Assembly (NCBI RefSeq): GCF_958979055.1
Contig: NC_084893.1
Span: 28,432,487-28,496,486, forward strand
Length of the DNA: 64,000 nt
Source: Alnus glutinosa
Taxonomy: Eukaryota > Streptophyta > Magnoliopsida > Fagales > Betulaceae
Direction of reading: 5' to 3'
In this document: positions 1 through 10,758 of the stretch, in pieces
How the letters are laid out: every line of letters starts with the position of its first letter
How positions within the stretch are numbered: position 1 is the first letter of the stretch
Made by a program: the position numbers and the translations under genes
Notes under the pieces: model-generated
Database searches by the model: none
What the model was told of the DNA's origin: nothing
What the model saw: the letters and a program-made list of their open reading frames with translations, nothing else

Positions 1-657
1 ATATTCCTAGTACAACAAATTCATATATATATAGCCTAATACATATGTATCGACACGATATGGTTTGAACCTAACATGCGAACACGAATTATCACACTAA
101 GTTATGCAAAATGAAAAAAAATAATAGCAATGTTGCATTCTTGATCGGATTTTTTTATATAAAAAATAAAAAGCGATAAACTAGGAATTGTAATCTTAAA
201 TTGTTTCCTGATTAGAAAAGTTATCTTAAAGGCGGGTGGTACGTGATGGAATGGAACGGTTTTCCTAGAGTTCAACTAGGATTAGAATAACTCACTAATT
301 TTCCAAGTCTGAACAATATTCCTAGTACATCAAATTCATATATATATATATATATAGCCTAATACATATGTATCGACACGATATGGTTTGAACCTAACAT
401 GCGAACACGAATTATCACCCTAAGTTACGCAAAAGGAAAAAAAATAATAGCAATGTTGCATTCTTGATCGGATTTTTTCATATAAAAAATAAAAAGCGGT
501 AAACTAGGAATTGTAATCTTAAATTGTTTCCTGATTAGAAAAGTTATCTTAAAGGCGGGTGGTACGTGATGGAATGGAACGGTTTTCCTAGAGTTCAACT
601 AGGATTAGAATAACTCACTAATTTTCCAAGTCCGAACAATATTCCTAGTACAACAAA

Positions 658-692
<35 letters not shown>

Positions 693-2612
693 CCTAATAC
701 ATATGTATCAACACGATATGATTTGAACCTAACATGCGAACACGAATTATCACCCTAAGTTACGCAAAAGGAAAAAAAATAATAGCAATTTTGCATTCTT
801 GATCGGATTTTTTCATATAAAAAATAAAAAACAGTAAACTAGGAATTGTAATCTTAAACTGTTTCCTGATTAGAAAAGTTATCTTAAAGGCGGGTGGTAC
901 GTGATGGAATGGAACGGTTTTCCTAGAGTTCAACTAGGATTAGAATAACTCACTAATTTTCCAAGTCCGAACAATATTCCTAGTACAACAAATTCATAAA
1001 TATATAGCCTAATACATATGTATCGACACGATATGGTTTGAACCTAACATGCGAACACGAATTATCACACTAAGTTATGCAAAATGAAAAAAAATAATAG
1101 CAATGTTGCATTCTTGATCGGATTTTTTTATATAAAAAATAAAAAGCGATAAACTAGGAATTGTAATCTTAAATTGTTTCCTGATCAGAAAAGTTATCTT
1201 AAAGGCGGGTGGTACGTGATGGAATGGAACGGTTTTCCTAGAGTTCAACTAGGATTAGAATAACTCACTAATTTTCCAAGTCCGAACAATATTCCTAGTA
1301 CAACAAATTCATATATATATATATATAGCCTAATACATATGTATCGACAGAATATGGTTTGAATCTAACATGCGAACACGAATTATCACCCTAAATTACG
1401 CAAAAGGAAAAAAAAATAATAGCAATGTTGCATTCTTGATCGGATTTTTTCATATAAAAAATAAAAAGCGGTAAACTAGGAATTGTAATCTTAAATTGTT
1501 TCCTGATTAGAAAAGTTATCTTAAAGGCGGGTGGTACGTGATGGAATGGAACGGTTTTCCTAGAGTTCAACTAGGATTAGAATAACTCACTAATTTTCCA
1601 AGTCCGAACAATATTCCTAGTACAACAAATTCATATATATATATATATATAGCCTAATACATATGTATCAACACGATATGATTTGAACCTAACATGCGAA
1701 CACGAATTATCACCCTAAGTTACGCAAAAGGAAAAAAAATAATAGCAATGTTGCATTCTTGATTGGATTTTTTCATATAAAAAATAAAAAGCGATAAACT
1801 AGGAATTGTAATCTTAAATTGTTTCCTGATCAGAAAAGTTATCTTAAAGGCGGGTGGTACGTGATGGAATGGAACGGTTTTCCTAGAGTTCAACTAGGAT
1901 TAGAATAACTCACTAATTTTCCAAGTCCGAACAATATTCCTAGTACAACAAATTCATATATATATATATATATAGCCTAATACATATGTATCGACATGAT
2001 ATGGTTTGAACCTAACATGCGAATACGAATTATCACCTTAAGTTACGCAAAAAGAAAAAAAAATAATAGCAATGTTGCATTCTTGATCGGATTTTTACAT
2101 ATAAAAAATAAAAAGCGGTAAACTAAGAATTGTAATCTTAAATTGTTTCCTGATCAGAAAAGTTATCTTAAAGGCGGGTGGTACGTGATGGAATGGAACG
2201 GTTTTCCTAGAGTTCAACTAGGATTAGAATAACTCACTAATTTTCCAAGTCCGAACAATATTCCTAGTACAACAAATTCATATATATATATATATAGCCT
2301 AATACATATGTATCGACATGATATGGTTTGAACCTAACATGCGAATACGAATTATCACCTTAAGTTACGCAAAAAGAAAAAAAATAATAGTAATGTTGCA
2401 TTCTTGATCGGATTTTTACATATAAAAAATAAAAAGCGGTAAACTAAGAATTGTAATCTTAAATTGTTTCCTGATCAGAAAAGTTATCTTAAAGGCGGGT
2501 GGTACGTGATGGAATAGAACGGTTTTCCTAGAGTTCAACTAGGATTAGAATAACTCACTAATTTTCCAAGTCCGAACAGTATTCCTAGTACAACAAATTC
2601 ATATATATATAT
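1..2612. repeat. Tandem satellite array, ~320-bp monomers with trimeric higher-order repeat
   Basis: Eight complete head-to-tail monomers begin at 1, 316, 639, 974, 1289, 1611, 1934 and 2258, with a partial ninth from 2579. Unit lengths are 315-335 bp, and most of the difference comes from an internal (TA)n stretch near the start of each unit. Diagnostic variants show that monomer 1 matches 4, 2 matches 5 and 3 matches 6, giving a trimer of about 960-973 bp; monomers 7 and 8 are near-identical to each other. The array is non-coding and reaches the left edge, so it probably continues outside the window. It stops about 75 bp before the F-box ATG. Confidence 0.95.
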
Positions 2613-2687
2613 ATATATACATATATAGGGATTGCAGAGTACGTACGTGAATGACACAAAATTTTCATATTGCTTTTCCACCAATCG

Positions 2688-3791
2688 ATGGCTCCATTAA
2701 TGTCCTGGTCTGACCTCCCAGAAGAGCTGCTAGAGATGATCTTGAGGCAGCCAACGCATGTTGTTAATCTTTACCACTACCGCGACGTGTGTCGTTCATG
2801 GCGGTCCGTTGCCGACAAGCTGTTGGCGTCGTCACCTCCACACCTATTCGTCTACGAAAAGAGTATAGAATGCGTACGGTTGTTCAATATTTTCACTGGC
2901 GAATCGAGCTCGTGTAAAATTCCGGAGTTCAAGACTCGTGATGGGCAGCCCTTGTTACCCAGAAGCGTCTACTCCTGGCATGGTTGGCTGGCAATGGATT
3001 GCATGACCACATCTGATCATCGCAAGAATCACGATCATCATATCTTTCTCTGTAACCCATTCTCAAGAGCTCGGATTCGGCTCCCGACGCTCACACTTGA
3101 CCACTCTGTAGATACCCATGATATCAAGTTCCTTTTGTCATCTAAACACACAAGTCCAAGTTCAATTAATGCTTTAGCTGTTCGTCGAAGCCAATTTCTT
3201 AAGGAAACATTGATGTTTTGGAAACCAGGAGATGAGGAGTGGACACCCATTGTTAATCCTTTTGAGAAGCCGACGTGGGTTGTTGATATTATAAGCTACA
3301 AGGGTGGATTCTGTTCAATGGACTTCTCCGGGAACGTTACACAATTTGAGTTGAGTCCTTTTCCTCTTGCCAAAGAAATTCCAACAAGGAATACTATTAA
3401 TAACAGTGCGAACCTTTTTTATCATGCATCTTCCTATCTGGTGGAATCGATGTGTGGGGATCTGTTGATGGTTCATAGATGTTTCTACCCACAGGAGTTT
3501 AAGGTTTACAGATTGGATTCGGAGAGGCTGGAGTGGGACGAGATCACGAGCTTGGGTGATGAAGCAATTTTCTTGGCTCATAATGAATCTGTGTGCATGC
3601 GAGCTGGTGAATCTACCGTATACAGGCAGAATTGCATCTATTTCACAGATGATGTATTGCTATTGCATATACTCAAACAGCCAAGACGCGCAGATGATTT
3701 TGGGGTATACGACATGGCAAATAAAACCATCCGTCGGTTCCCTCACTTTTTTCTGTGTCACGATGTTCCACGCCACCGATGGTTCATGTAA
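2688..3791 (+). CDS. F-box protein with DUF295/KIB1-4 type C-terminal domain
   Basis: Intronless gene of 367 codons. The start chosen is the ATG at 2688 (MAPLMSWSDLPEELLEM); the frame runs further upstream only from a TTG. Residues about 6-48 form an F-box (DLPEELLEMIL, then CRSWRSVA), the segment that binds SKP1 in SCF ubiquitin ligases. The rest resembles plant DUF295/KIB1-4 domains, predicted beta-propellers that recruit substrates: an SRARIRLPTL segment about 130 residues in and an FGVYDMANKTIRRFP segment near the end. The gene would act as a substrate receptor; its target cannot be read from sequence. A tandem satellite lies immediately upstream, so the promoter is very short or sits within the repeats. 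A broken fragment of a related F-box gene lies 0.5 kb downstream. F-box identity is firm, subfamily assignment moderate. Confidence 0.85.
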   Translation: MAPLMSWSDLPEELLEMILRQPTHVVNLYHYRDVCRSWRSVADKLLASSPPHLFVYEKSIECVRLFNIFTGESSSCKIPEFKTRDGQPLLPRSVYSWHGWLAMDCMTTSDHRKNHDHHIFLCNPFSRARIRLPTLTLDHSVDTHDIKFLLSSKHTSPSSINALAVRRSQFLKETLMFWKPGDEEWTPIVNPFEKPTWVVDIISYKGGFCSMDFSGNVTQFELSPFPLAKEIPTRNTINNSANLFYHASSYLVESMCGDLLMVHRCFYPQEFKVYRLDSERLEWDEITSLGDEAIFLAHNESVCMRAGESTVYRQNCIYFTDDVLLLHILKQPRRADDFGVYDMANKTIRRFPHFFLCHDVPRHRWFM

Positions 3792-4099
3792 TAGCAATTT
3801 TCAAACTTCCTGCAAAACAAAAAAAAAAAAAAAAAAAAATGATCATCAGAAAACTTCTGGTTCTCGGAGGATGGAAAACACTCCGATCCTTAAATACATA
3901 AACTGAAGAAAAAGTGATCTTTGGAGAGTGCCATCTTTTAACATGAGAGGCATTCTGCTCGCTACGTCGTGATCATGAACTGAAGCTGTCTGACTGTTTT
4001 ACATATGTAGCAGTCATATACTATATTTATTGTACCAACAGTTCACAACGCAATTATAGTACGCATATTTGTTTTCGTAATAGCTATAACCACTTCGAG

Positions 4100-4201
4100 G
4101 CTTTCGAAAATAACTGCACTCTATCTGTTTGATCGAAAGCCGCTTAGGCGTTCTTGTCTTTCTTTTCGGATTCCAGTGTTTCTTTCTATATGGGTTTTTA
4201 T
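4100..4201 (+). repeat. Copy of the first-intron sequence of the 6.0-kb gene
   Basis: About 75-100 bp here (clearest 4127-4201) resembles 5639-5710, which lies in the 5'UTR intron of the small membrane protein gene. Both contain a TTTGAT..CCGCTTA..GTTCTTGTC series and end in an ATATGGGTTTT run. The two copies are about 1.5 kb apart, so a local duplication joined this intron piece to the F-box fragment that follows it. Confidence 0.6.
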
Positions 4202-4278
4202 TTTTTTTTACAGTTTACTGTTCTTAATTGTACACTGCAGAACTGGATATTCTTAATCTTTGTGAATCTGTGACTACT

Positions 4279-4343
4279 GCAGTATGTATCGTTCATGGCG
4301 GTCCCTTGTTGACAAGTCACCTCCACAGCTACTTGTTCGGAAT
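4279..4343 (+). pseudogene. Fragment of an F-box gene (duplicate of the 2.8-kb gene segment)
   Basis: This stretch closely matches the end of the F-box motif of the upstream gene (about 2785-2860), including the run encoding CRSWRS, but lacks about 12 bp (near 4316) and has no open frame around it. It follows directly after a splice-acceptor-like TGCAG. I read it as a broken duplicate of the F-box locus. Confidence 0.7.
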
Positions 4344-5390
4344 TTCTTTTTCCTGTATAAAATTATTCTTATTATCTATTTAATAGAAATATTGACGTAG
4401 CTCTCAAATTTAGAGTGGACTCAAACTTATGTCTTAGATTTATTAAATTAAAAACTGTGATTTCCCTTTCTAATATTAAATTATTCTATCATTTAATTAA
4501 ACAAAAAATAAAAGACCATTGTTACCATACTTTATTACGATACTGCTGCAAAAAAATTTAGAATTTAATTGGGTACGGGCGATAAAATAATAAATTAAAG
4601 ATATTCACGTACGATGGATTGGATAGCATTAGTAAATGAGTGTACAACTTAGCGTTTCTCTTTTTTAATATTATTTAAAGGCTGATGGATACTGTCACAT
4701 CAGCCCAGTAATATAAGTGCAATGAAAATTATGTATGAAGTATTACTCTTTCAAACTTGACTTACTTTTCAAAACAAACTATAAAACTTTTTTTAAAAAC
4801 TACAAAACACTTTTCAAAAAATAAATTACGAAACATAATTAATAATATATATATTTATTTTAGTGAGGAGATTGTTCATGTACAATTTTTTTTTTTTCTT
4901 CAGGTGTAGGGAGTGTTGATTATATGTATAACAAATAAAAATAATAAAATTAAAAAAAAATTGAGATGGTATTGTGGCCATCAGATAGATTTGGCGATTG
5001 CGTAGTGGCCACCATATCACCGCCATAATGGCAGCTCGGTGGTGGCTGCCGCCGTCGTGAAGCAACATTTTTTTTATTTCTTTTTTCTTTTGTACAAATA
5101 TATCTCAATTTTTTTTTCAAATATTGATGCACCAAATCAACTTTCAATTTTTACGTTTTACTTTTCTTTTTTTTTTTTTTTTTTTTTTGGTCAAAACTCA
5201 AAACCTAACACTTTTCAAGACTTTACCAAATGGGTCCGCTTTAATGAATCGTTTTCCTCCTATCCGGGTATTTGGCTCCATTAATTTTCAAATTATCCCT
5301 AAGAAAACACTAACCGGACCGGAAAGGATCCTTTTTCCCGATCCGAGGACTCAAAAGTCTCAAACCGCCTAAACAAAATACTCGCCCACT
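4344..5390. other. Intergenic, AT-rich; no gene seen
   Basis: The stretch is AT-rich with poly-T and poly-A runs. A GC-rich patch at about 4975-5065 (repeated GTGGCCACC/CCGCC-like words) resembles the interiors of Mutator-like elements elsewhere in the window. Near 4680-4755 there is half of a MITE-like sequence ending in TATTACTCTT. Short reading frames here are low-complexity. Confidence 0.5.
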
Positions 5391-5399
5391 CAAGCCAAT

Positions 5400-5895
5400 C
5401 TCCGCCAACTTCAACAAAACCTGTCTTCATCTCTTCTTCTCTAAGGTATTACCTTCCAGTTCTTCCTTGGCTGCTTTGTGTATATGTACATGTACATGGA
5501 TATATTTTTTCGCCACTTACCTTATCGATCCACTTCAACTTCAATAACGTTTCTACCTTTAACTGATAATTCTGGAATCATAATAGGTTCGACTACTTTA
5601 AGATATTCTAGAACAAAACAAAAAATTGCTTGCTATGTGTTTGATTAAAATCCGCTTAGAAGTTCTTGTCTTTTTTCTTCCATTATAATGTTTCATTCCA
5701 TATGGGTTTTGACCGGTGGAGCTATGAATGGGCACTTGTGAACTTTTTGAGCTCTCTTGGTCAATTTCCACTCGTTCATATTATATTGTTTCAAATGAAT
5801 CCGTTTTGTATTTGGTAGTTTCTGCGACGAATATGTTATTACGTAGTTAATATACATGTTTATTCAAACCATTCAAGGAAATGATATGGTTTTTT

Positions 5896-5936
<41 letters not shown>

Positions 5937-6200
5937 TTGTTGCATCGAATTTGGGATTGGTTATCTTTGATAAAATCTTTCTCCTTTTGCCTGTACGAAA
6001 TTTAGCAGATGGTGCTGTGCTTTCCTTCAACGCCCAAGAAATTGGCGATGACTGTGGCTTGCTTCGCCTCTGGTGCTGCTCTTTTTGCCGTCGGTGTGTA
6101 TCTCTCTTATGTCAACGTCGCCCCGCAGCAAGCTCGAACTAAAGCTCGGAACGATTTTGTCAAAGAACGATTGAGAAAGAAGTACGGTACACCCACATAA
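5400..6200 (+). CDS. Small conserved plant single-span membrane protein (63 aa)
   Basis: The coding part is a single exon at 6009-6200 giving 63 residues (MVLCFPSTPKKLAMTVACFA...). Residues about 12-33 form one hydrophobic membrane segment; the C-terminal half is basic (QQARTKARNDFVKERLRKK) and would face the cytosol or matrix. A non-coding first exon probably lies before 5445, with donor AAG|GTATT at 5446 and acceptor TTTAGCAG at 6008, so the ATG directly follows the acceptor. From memory, proteins with this FPSTPKKLA...APQQARTKARNDF pattern are conserved across plants and uncharacterised; no function is assigned. Entry bounds include the inferred 5'UTR; confidence in the CDS is high, in the UTR exon moderate. 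Confidence 0.75.
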
Positions 6201-6424
6201 CCCATTTTAAACTTCCAGTGGCTCAACTATGCGGGCGGTGCGATTAGAGGAAAGGTCTGAGAGGTGACGAACGTTGTAATGATTGTTGATGGAAGGCAAT
6301 GATTTTGGCCGTGATTGAATTGCACGCAGACAGATTCCATGGCTCTCACAGAATTATCATGTTAATCTCTTCTTATATAAAAGTCATTCAGCAGTTGATT
6401 TTCTTGTCAATTGAAAATAGGACA

Positions 6425-6630
6425 CATAATTTTTTACCCAACTCACAAAACTGACGCGAACTCAATACGAATTTAACAGGTTAAGATTGAAAGATTTGAC
6501 TCGTTTAATTAGTTGGGTCAGATTAGGATATATATATATATATATAGGCCGGTCAATTTTTGACATGATTAATAAACCCAACACGAACCGAACACAAAAT
6601 TAGTTGACTATGATTGAGAGGTCTAACCCT
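6425..6630. repeat. Dispersed repeat relic (ACCCAA/GGGTCA family)
   Basis: AT-rich relic with words such as GACTCGTTTAATTAGTTGGGTCA and AACCCAACACGAACCG. Similar diverged copies lie at about 25205-25440 and 40135-40305, which share a TTAAACGGGT..A core. No terminal repeats could be fixed, so the element class is unknown. Confidence 0.45.
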
Positions 6631-6739
6631 AATTAAATTGTTTGGCAATCATATATTCTATTGAGAAACCGTTTGATCATGAGAGGCGTTACAATTAAAT
6701 CCGATGCAATATGTAATATCATGGCATATGTTCCAACTT

Positions 6740-7110
6740 ACAAACATTCATAGCCTTATCCTGAAAGATCCTCGAGTCGCTTCCCTTCCAAATTGGTTTT
6801 AAATTTCTGATTCATCCAATCAATTGTATCTTCCCAGCTTTTGCGCACATTCATGGGAGACTCGTGTAAAGAAAATGCCGTATTTGCTCAGAAAATAGGC
6901 CAAAAAAAAGGAGGAAATATCTCCATTGGATCAGTTTCCTCCTCCTGGCCACAAATAGTGCAGACATCCTAAACACTGCCTTAAGTATGCAGCTTATGAA
7001 GGGATAAGGACGCCCAAGTTGCTGAAAATCCCAATCCCTTTATCAAAGCCCCTTTGCAAGGGTGACACGCCCCAATCAAGACTCCATATTCACCAAAATC
7101 AATTCCCCGA
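6740..7110 (-). pseudogene. Possible LINE reverse-transcriptase C-terminal (zf-RVT) fragment
   Basis: On the minus strand 6966-6911 encodes VCTICGQEEETDPMEIF, which resembles the CPxCGxxEET zinc-binding motif (zf-RVT) that follows the reverse transcriptase domain in plant LINEs. Flanking minus-strand frames are interrupted. The fragment is short and was not checked against a database. The remaining 7110-7610 bases show no gene; ORFs there are pyrimidine-rich and unconvincing. Confidence 0.35.
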
Positions 7111-7616
7111 AAGGTAGCAAATAGAGACTCAAATTATTTTCTTGGGTCTTAATTGTTCAGATAATTTATGATTTCTCTCTTCAACCTTTTAAATCAGGCA
7201 ACAATATGAAGGATAGCCCAACATTTTTCTTCCCTTCTCTTTTCTTACATCTCGTAAAACAAAGCGGGAAGATTGACCCCTCCTTTCCCTTCCCCCTCCA
7301 CTTCTCCCTCCGGGCACAATACATCCGCCCACTACTATCCAACTTCTTTGGATGGAAAGCTCCCAAACACATTCAGGACATACATTAAAAGGTGGTAGTT
7401 GTTGAAAATAAATATCAAGTAAACTAATAATAATATTACGTTCATTAATCACAACAAAAGGCTATAATAATTTTCCGATTAAGAAGTCATACATAAAACA
7501 AGAAAAAAACTTCGGGTAAAATTGTTCGTCTTAGCTTAATCTCAATGTCTACTGGAGAGGAAACAAAGGTCATCAAAAATGAAATTCAGATAATGCAAGA
7601 ATGAGATTCAAAAAAT

Positions 7617-10390
7617 TTAGGCAGCGCCAGCTCCTTTGCCCTTCTTTCTCTGGATCTTCTTCATGTAGAACTCGAGCTCTTTGCCTTCCAAGATATATCT
7701 GTTGCAAATCCATTTCACATAACAGTTAAGTACTTGATGTTTAATACAACAAAACAAAACAAAAGTAAATACTGCCATACATATCCAAGAAAATTTAAAC
7801 AGCAAATTAAAGCTCTCATCAACATATCATAAAATATAACTCGTATCTATCTTTGGAGGTTACAACTAGTTTTTCATACACCTAATTGCATTTAAACGGG
7901 GAAGAACAGCATTTGGGGCCATAAAAAACAGGACTTATATAATATATGAAATAAAACATTGTGGGGAAAGGTATAGTCCATAAGCCTTTGTAAATGGACG
8001 GATGAAATTGTGAATCTGCAGACACCCCTTAAACAAGATAACAGCCACAAGAAACCTCTAAAGAATATGACTTACAATACCTCTGTAACTAAAAAGATAC
8101 AAGTGTAGAAAAGTGACATACCCATCAGAACGGCCACATTGGCCAGGTCGTGATGAGATACAGGCTAATAGACGACCACTAGCAAATTGATCTTCAACGT
8201 GTGGGTCAAGCTTGCGATTCTGTATACGCTTCTCCAACTTTCTCTGGACATGGTTGCTTTTCTTCACCTCCTCAGTAGCAGCAGCATCACCCTCCTATCA
8301 AGCAATTGGAACAATGTCAAAAAAAGGAAGACATTACTGCCCTATGTCAATAAGACAATTTCGAATTTTGTTCAAAAAAATAAAAAAATAACATGACCAA
8401 CCAAATGAGCTGTTGTTATATAGACCAAAGCTTACTGGACCTTTTTTTTTTTTTTTTTTTTCTCTTCAAAAAATATATTTTCTCATATAAAGTGGATATC
8501 CAAAAACAGATATCATGGCAAAACCCATGGTCACATCATCTTATAATACGTTCGAAGTTCGCTAAACTAAGTTATCTATTTTCCTAGCCTTCAATATCCG
8601 TTTCCACTCAAGGTCATAGCATACAATCATAAGACATGATAAACAAGAACAATCCACATCTACTAGCACAATTCATACTGTAGATACATAAAAATATACA
8701 AATGATATGAGCAAATCAGATTGACATGTTGTTTGCCATCACTGGTCTCAGAAAACACACACTCTGATAAAGCAATTAAAAGAGTGTAATACATAAGATT
8801 TATTCATACATTTTGTCAGTCTTTGACGGCAACCCATTCTCATCCAAAGAATAATCAAATAGAACCAGTTCAAACCAAGAAATAACAAACTTTTATATGA
8901 CATCAATTGCTCAGACCTAAAAAAGGGGAAAAACCCATACAAAATATATCTACCACTGAAAATGTAAAATATCCATTCATAACAACTTCCACCACACAGC
9001 GTCTAAAGCCAACCATAGAAAATGGTGCATGCCCACCATTTTAAAGACAAAAATCCAACAAATAATATGAAAAGGTAACAAAACAGAAGAAAAATATTGC
9101 CTACCTCCCCTTCTTTCTTGGTGGAAGCTGTAGTCTTCTTCTTGCGACCAATTTCAACTCCATAGTGCTGGAGATACCACTGCTTGAATGGTGCTACATC
9201 AACCTGAACAATAGCACCCTTCACCAAAGTCTGGGTACGAACCAGCTCGTTGTTAGATGCATTGTAGACCACATCAAGAATACGCGTCTTCCGGGTCACT
9301 GTCTCGCTACCCCACGAGTAGTTTCCAGTGTCAAGCCTCAGCGCACGCCACTTCACATTCCCACCTCGGACCCTAATCCTCCTAACCGTCTTGTTGCTTG
9401 ACAGCTTTGTGTTTGCAGGCTGCCTTCCGAGCTCGTACCTTTAAAGAAAAAAGACAAACCCATTTACCACGATAATAATGAGAACATTACAAATAGAGAT
9501 GTTATTTTTCCTTCAAAATGCAAACATAAGATGGACCCTAATTACAGAGAAAAAGGACTGGTTACAAAACAGAAAGTTGTGGTTTTTACATTTCAACTTA
9601 AGAGTATAATGGAAAAGCAACAAACAAGGTTATATAGATTAAGGTCTAGGCAATTATGGTAATATGTCCAAAGTAAGAGAGATTTTGTGAACTATAGATC
9701 AAAAATAAGACAACCCTGTTGATCAGGAGAGTAAAATATATTACAGTTTCAAGAGATTCTGGCATACAGGGAGATGGGGATAACTTTCCTTCAGATATAA
9801 AACAAATCCACCAATCAGAGCAGAAACGAAGACGAACTGATAAGCCTTGGACGCTTATGGATTTTTAGTGTTACTTTCTATCCGAAACAAACCGTACCCA
9901 AAAATCATACCAAAAAAAAAACATGGAAACTAATTAGCCTCATCTAAAGCGCTTAAAGTTTAAGGATATACTATTGAATTATCCTTGGATACCTAAGAAA
10001 CACAGGAAAATAAGAGAAATTTAAAACCAAGATTATCCAAGTACAACAATCAAACTAATTTCTCCTCCATACAAAAATAACATAAATCAAAGGTTTTAAC
10101 AGCGTCCTTTCAATTTTCTCTCCAAATTTTTTCACATACCAAACAATACCATAAATGAACGAGAAAAAGAATTTGAACAAAATTTAGGAAGTATATGGGA
10201 TTTCAAAGTTACTTGCGCTTCTTCCTCCAGGCCTTCTTCTTGCCACCAGTAGCACGTCTCTTGTGCATGGAATCACGAGAAATACCTACAAATCCACATC
10301 ATCTCTCCAAATTAGAATCAAAACATTGAGACCAAAGACCAAAAACTGAAAGGAGATTTAAAAAATTAGAGTAAATTGAGAGATACCCAT
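7617..10390 (-). CDS. RPS8: Small-subunit ribosomal protein eS8 (40S S8)
   Basis: Five coding exons on the minus strand: 10390-10387, 10285-10213, 9438-9105, 8294-8122 and 7698-7617, 221 residues in total, matching the usual plant eS8 length of about 220. The protein begins [20 protein letters not shown] and ends KKGKGAGAA. It includes the conserved [20 protein letters not shown] block, the [11 protein letters not shown] block and [20 protein letters not shown]. eS8 is a component of the cytosolic 40S subunit. All introns are GT-AG and all phases agree. The first coding exon is only four bases (ATGG), typical of ribosomal protein genes whose intron sits beside the start codon. A telo-box and site II motifs lie just upstream. 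Complete and apparently functional. Confidence 0.97.
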
Positions 10391-10505
10391 TTTGGCTGAG
10401 TGGGAGTTCTACGGTTTCTGTCTCCCACAAGCCCCCAAATCTCTGCTGAAAAGCTAGGGTCTTCGAAGAAGAAAATGAGAAGGGAGGCGAGCTAGGTTTA
10501 TCTCT

Positions 10506-10697
10506 AAACCCTAGTTTTAAAATTACTATTGTGTCCTTGATGTCTTTTAGGTATTGAGGGCAAGAGAGTGAAGATCCAGCTGTTTGTGGAAATAAAATAT
10601 AGAACGTTTGATTACGTGGCATGTTAGCACTTTAACGGTTGTGATTTACAGGGCATTCTTGGGCCTACATATTAGGCCCTTAGGAACAGACTGGGCT
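10506..10697 (-). promoter_or_regulatory. Telo-box and site II motifs of the eS8 promoter
   Basis: A telo-box (AAACCCTA) lies at 10506-10513, about 120 bp before the eS8 ATG. TGGGCC at 10660-10665 and TGGGCT at 10692-10697 match the site II element (TGGGCY), with an AGGCCC at about 10674. Telo-box plus site II is the known plant arrangement for coordinated ribosomal protein gene expression in dividing cells. Confidence 0.7.
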
Positions 10698-10758
10698 GAG
10701 TATTTTAGGTCTATCAATTGCTTATTTTTTAGTGATAATACAAAGTAGAGTTAATTTA

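Noticed and set aside
1-2612. CRISPR-like array
   Set aside because: Direct repeats are ~320 bp and contiguous with no spacers; a plant satellite, not CRISPR.
7699-9104. Intronic C/D-box snoRNA in the eS8 gene
   Set aside because: Looked for RUGAUGA followed by CUGA at snoRNA spacing on the sense strand; only isolated TGATG-like words were found.
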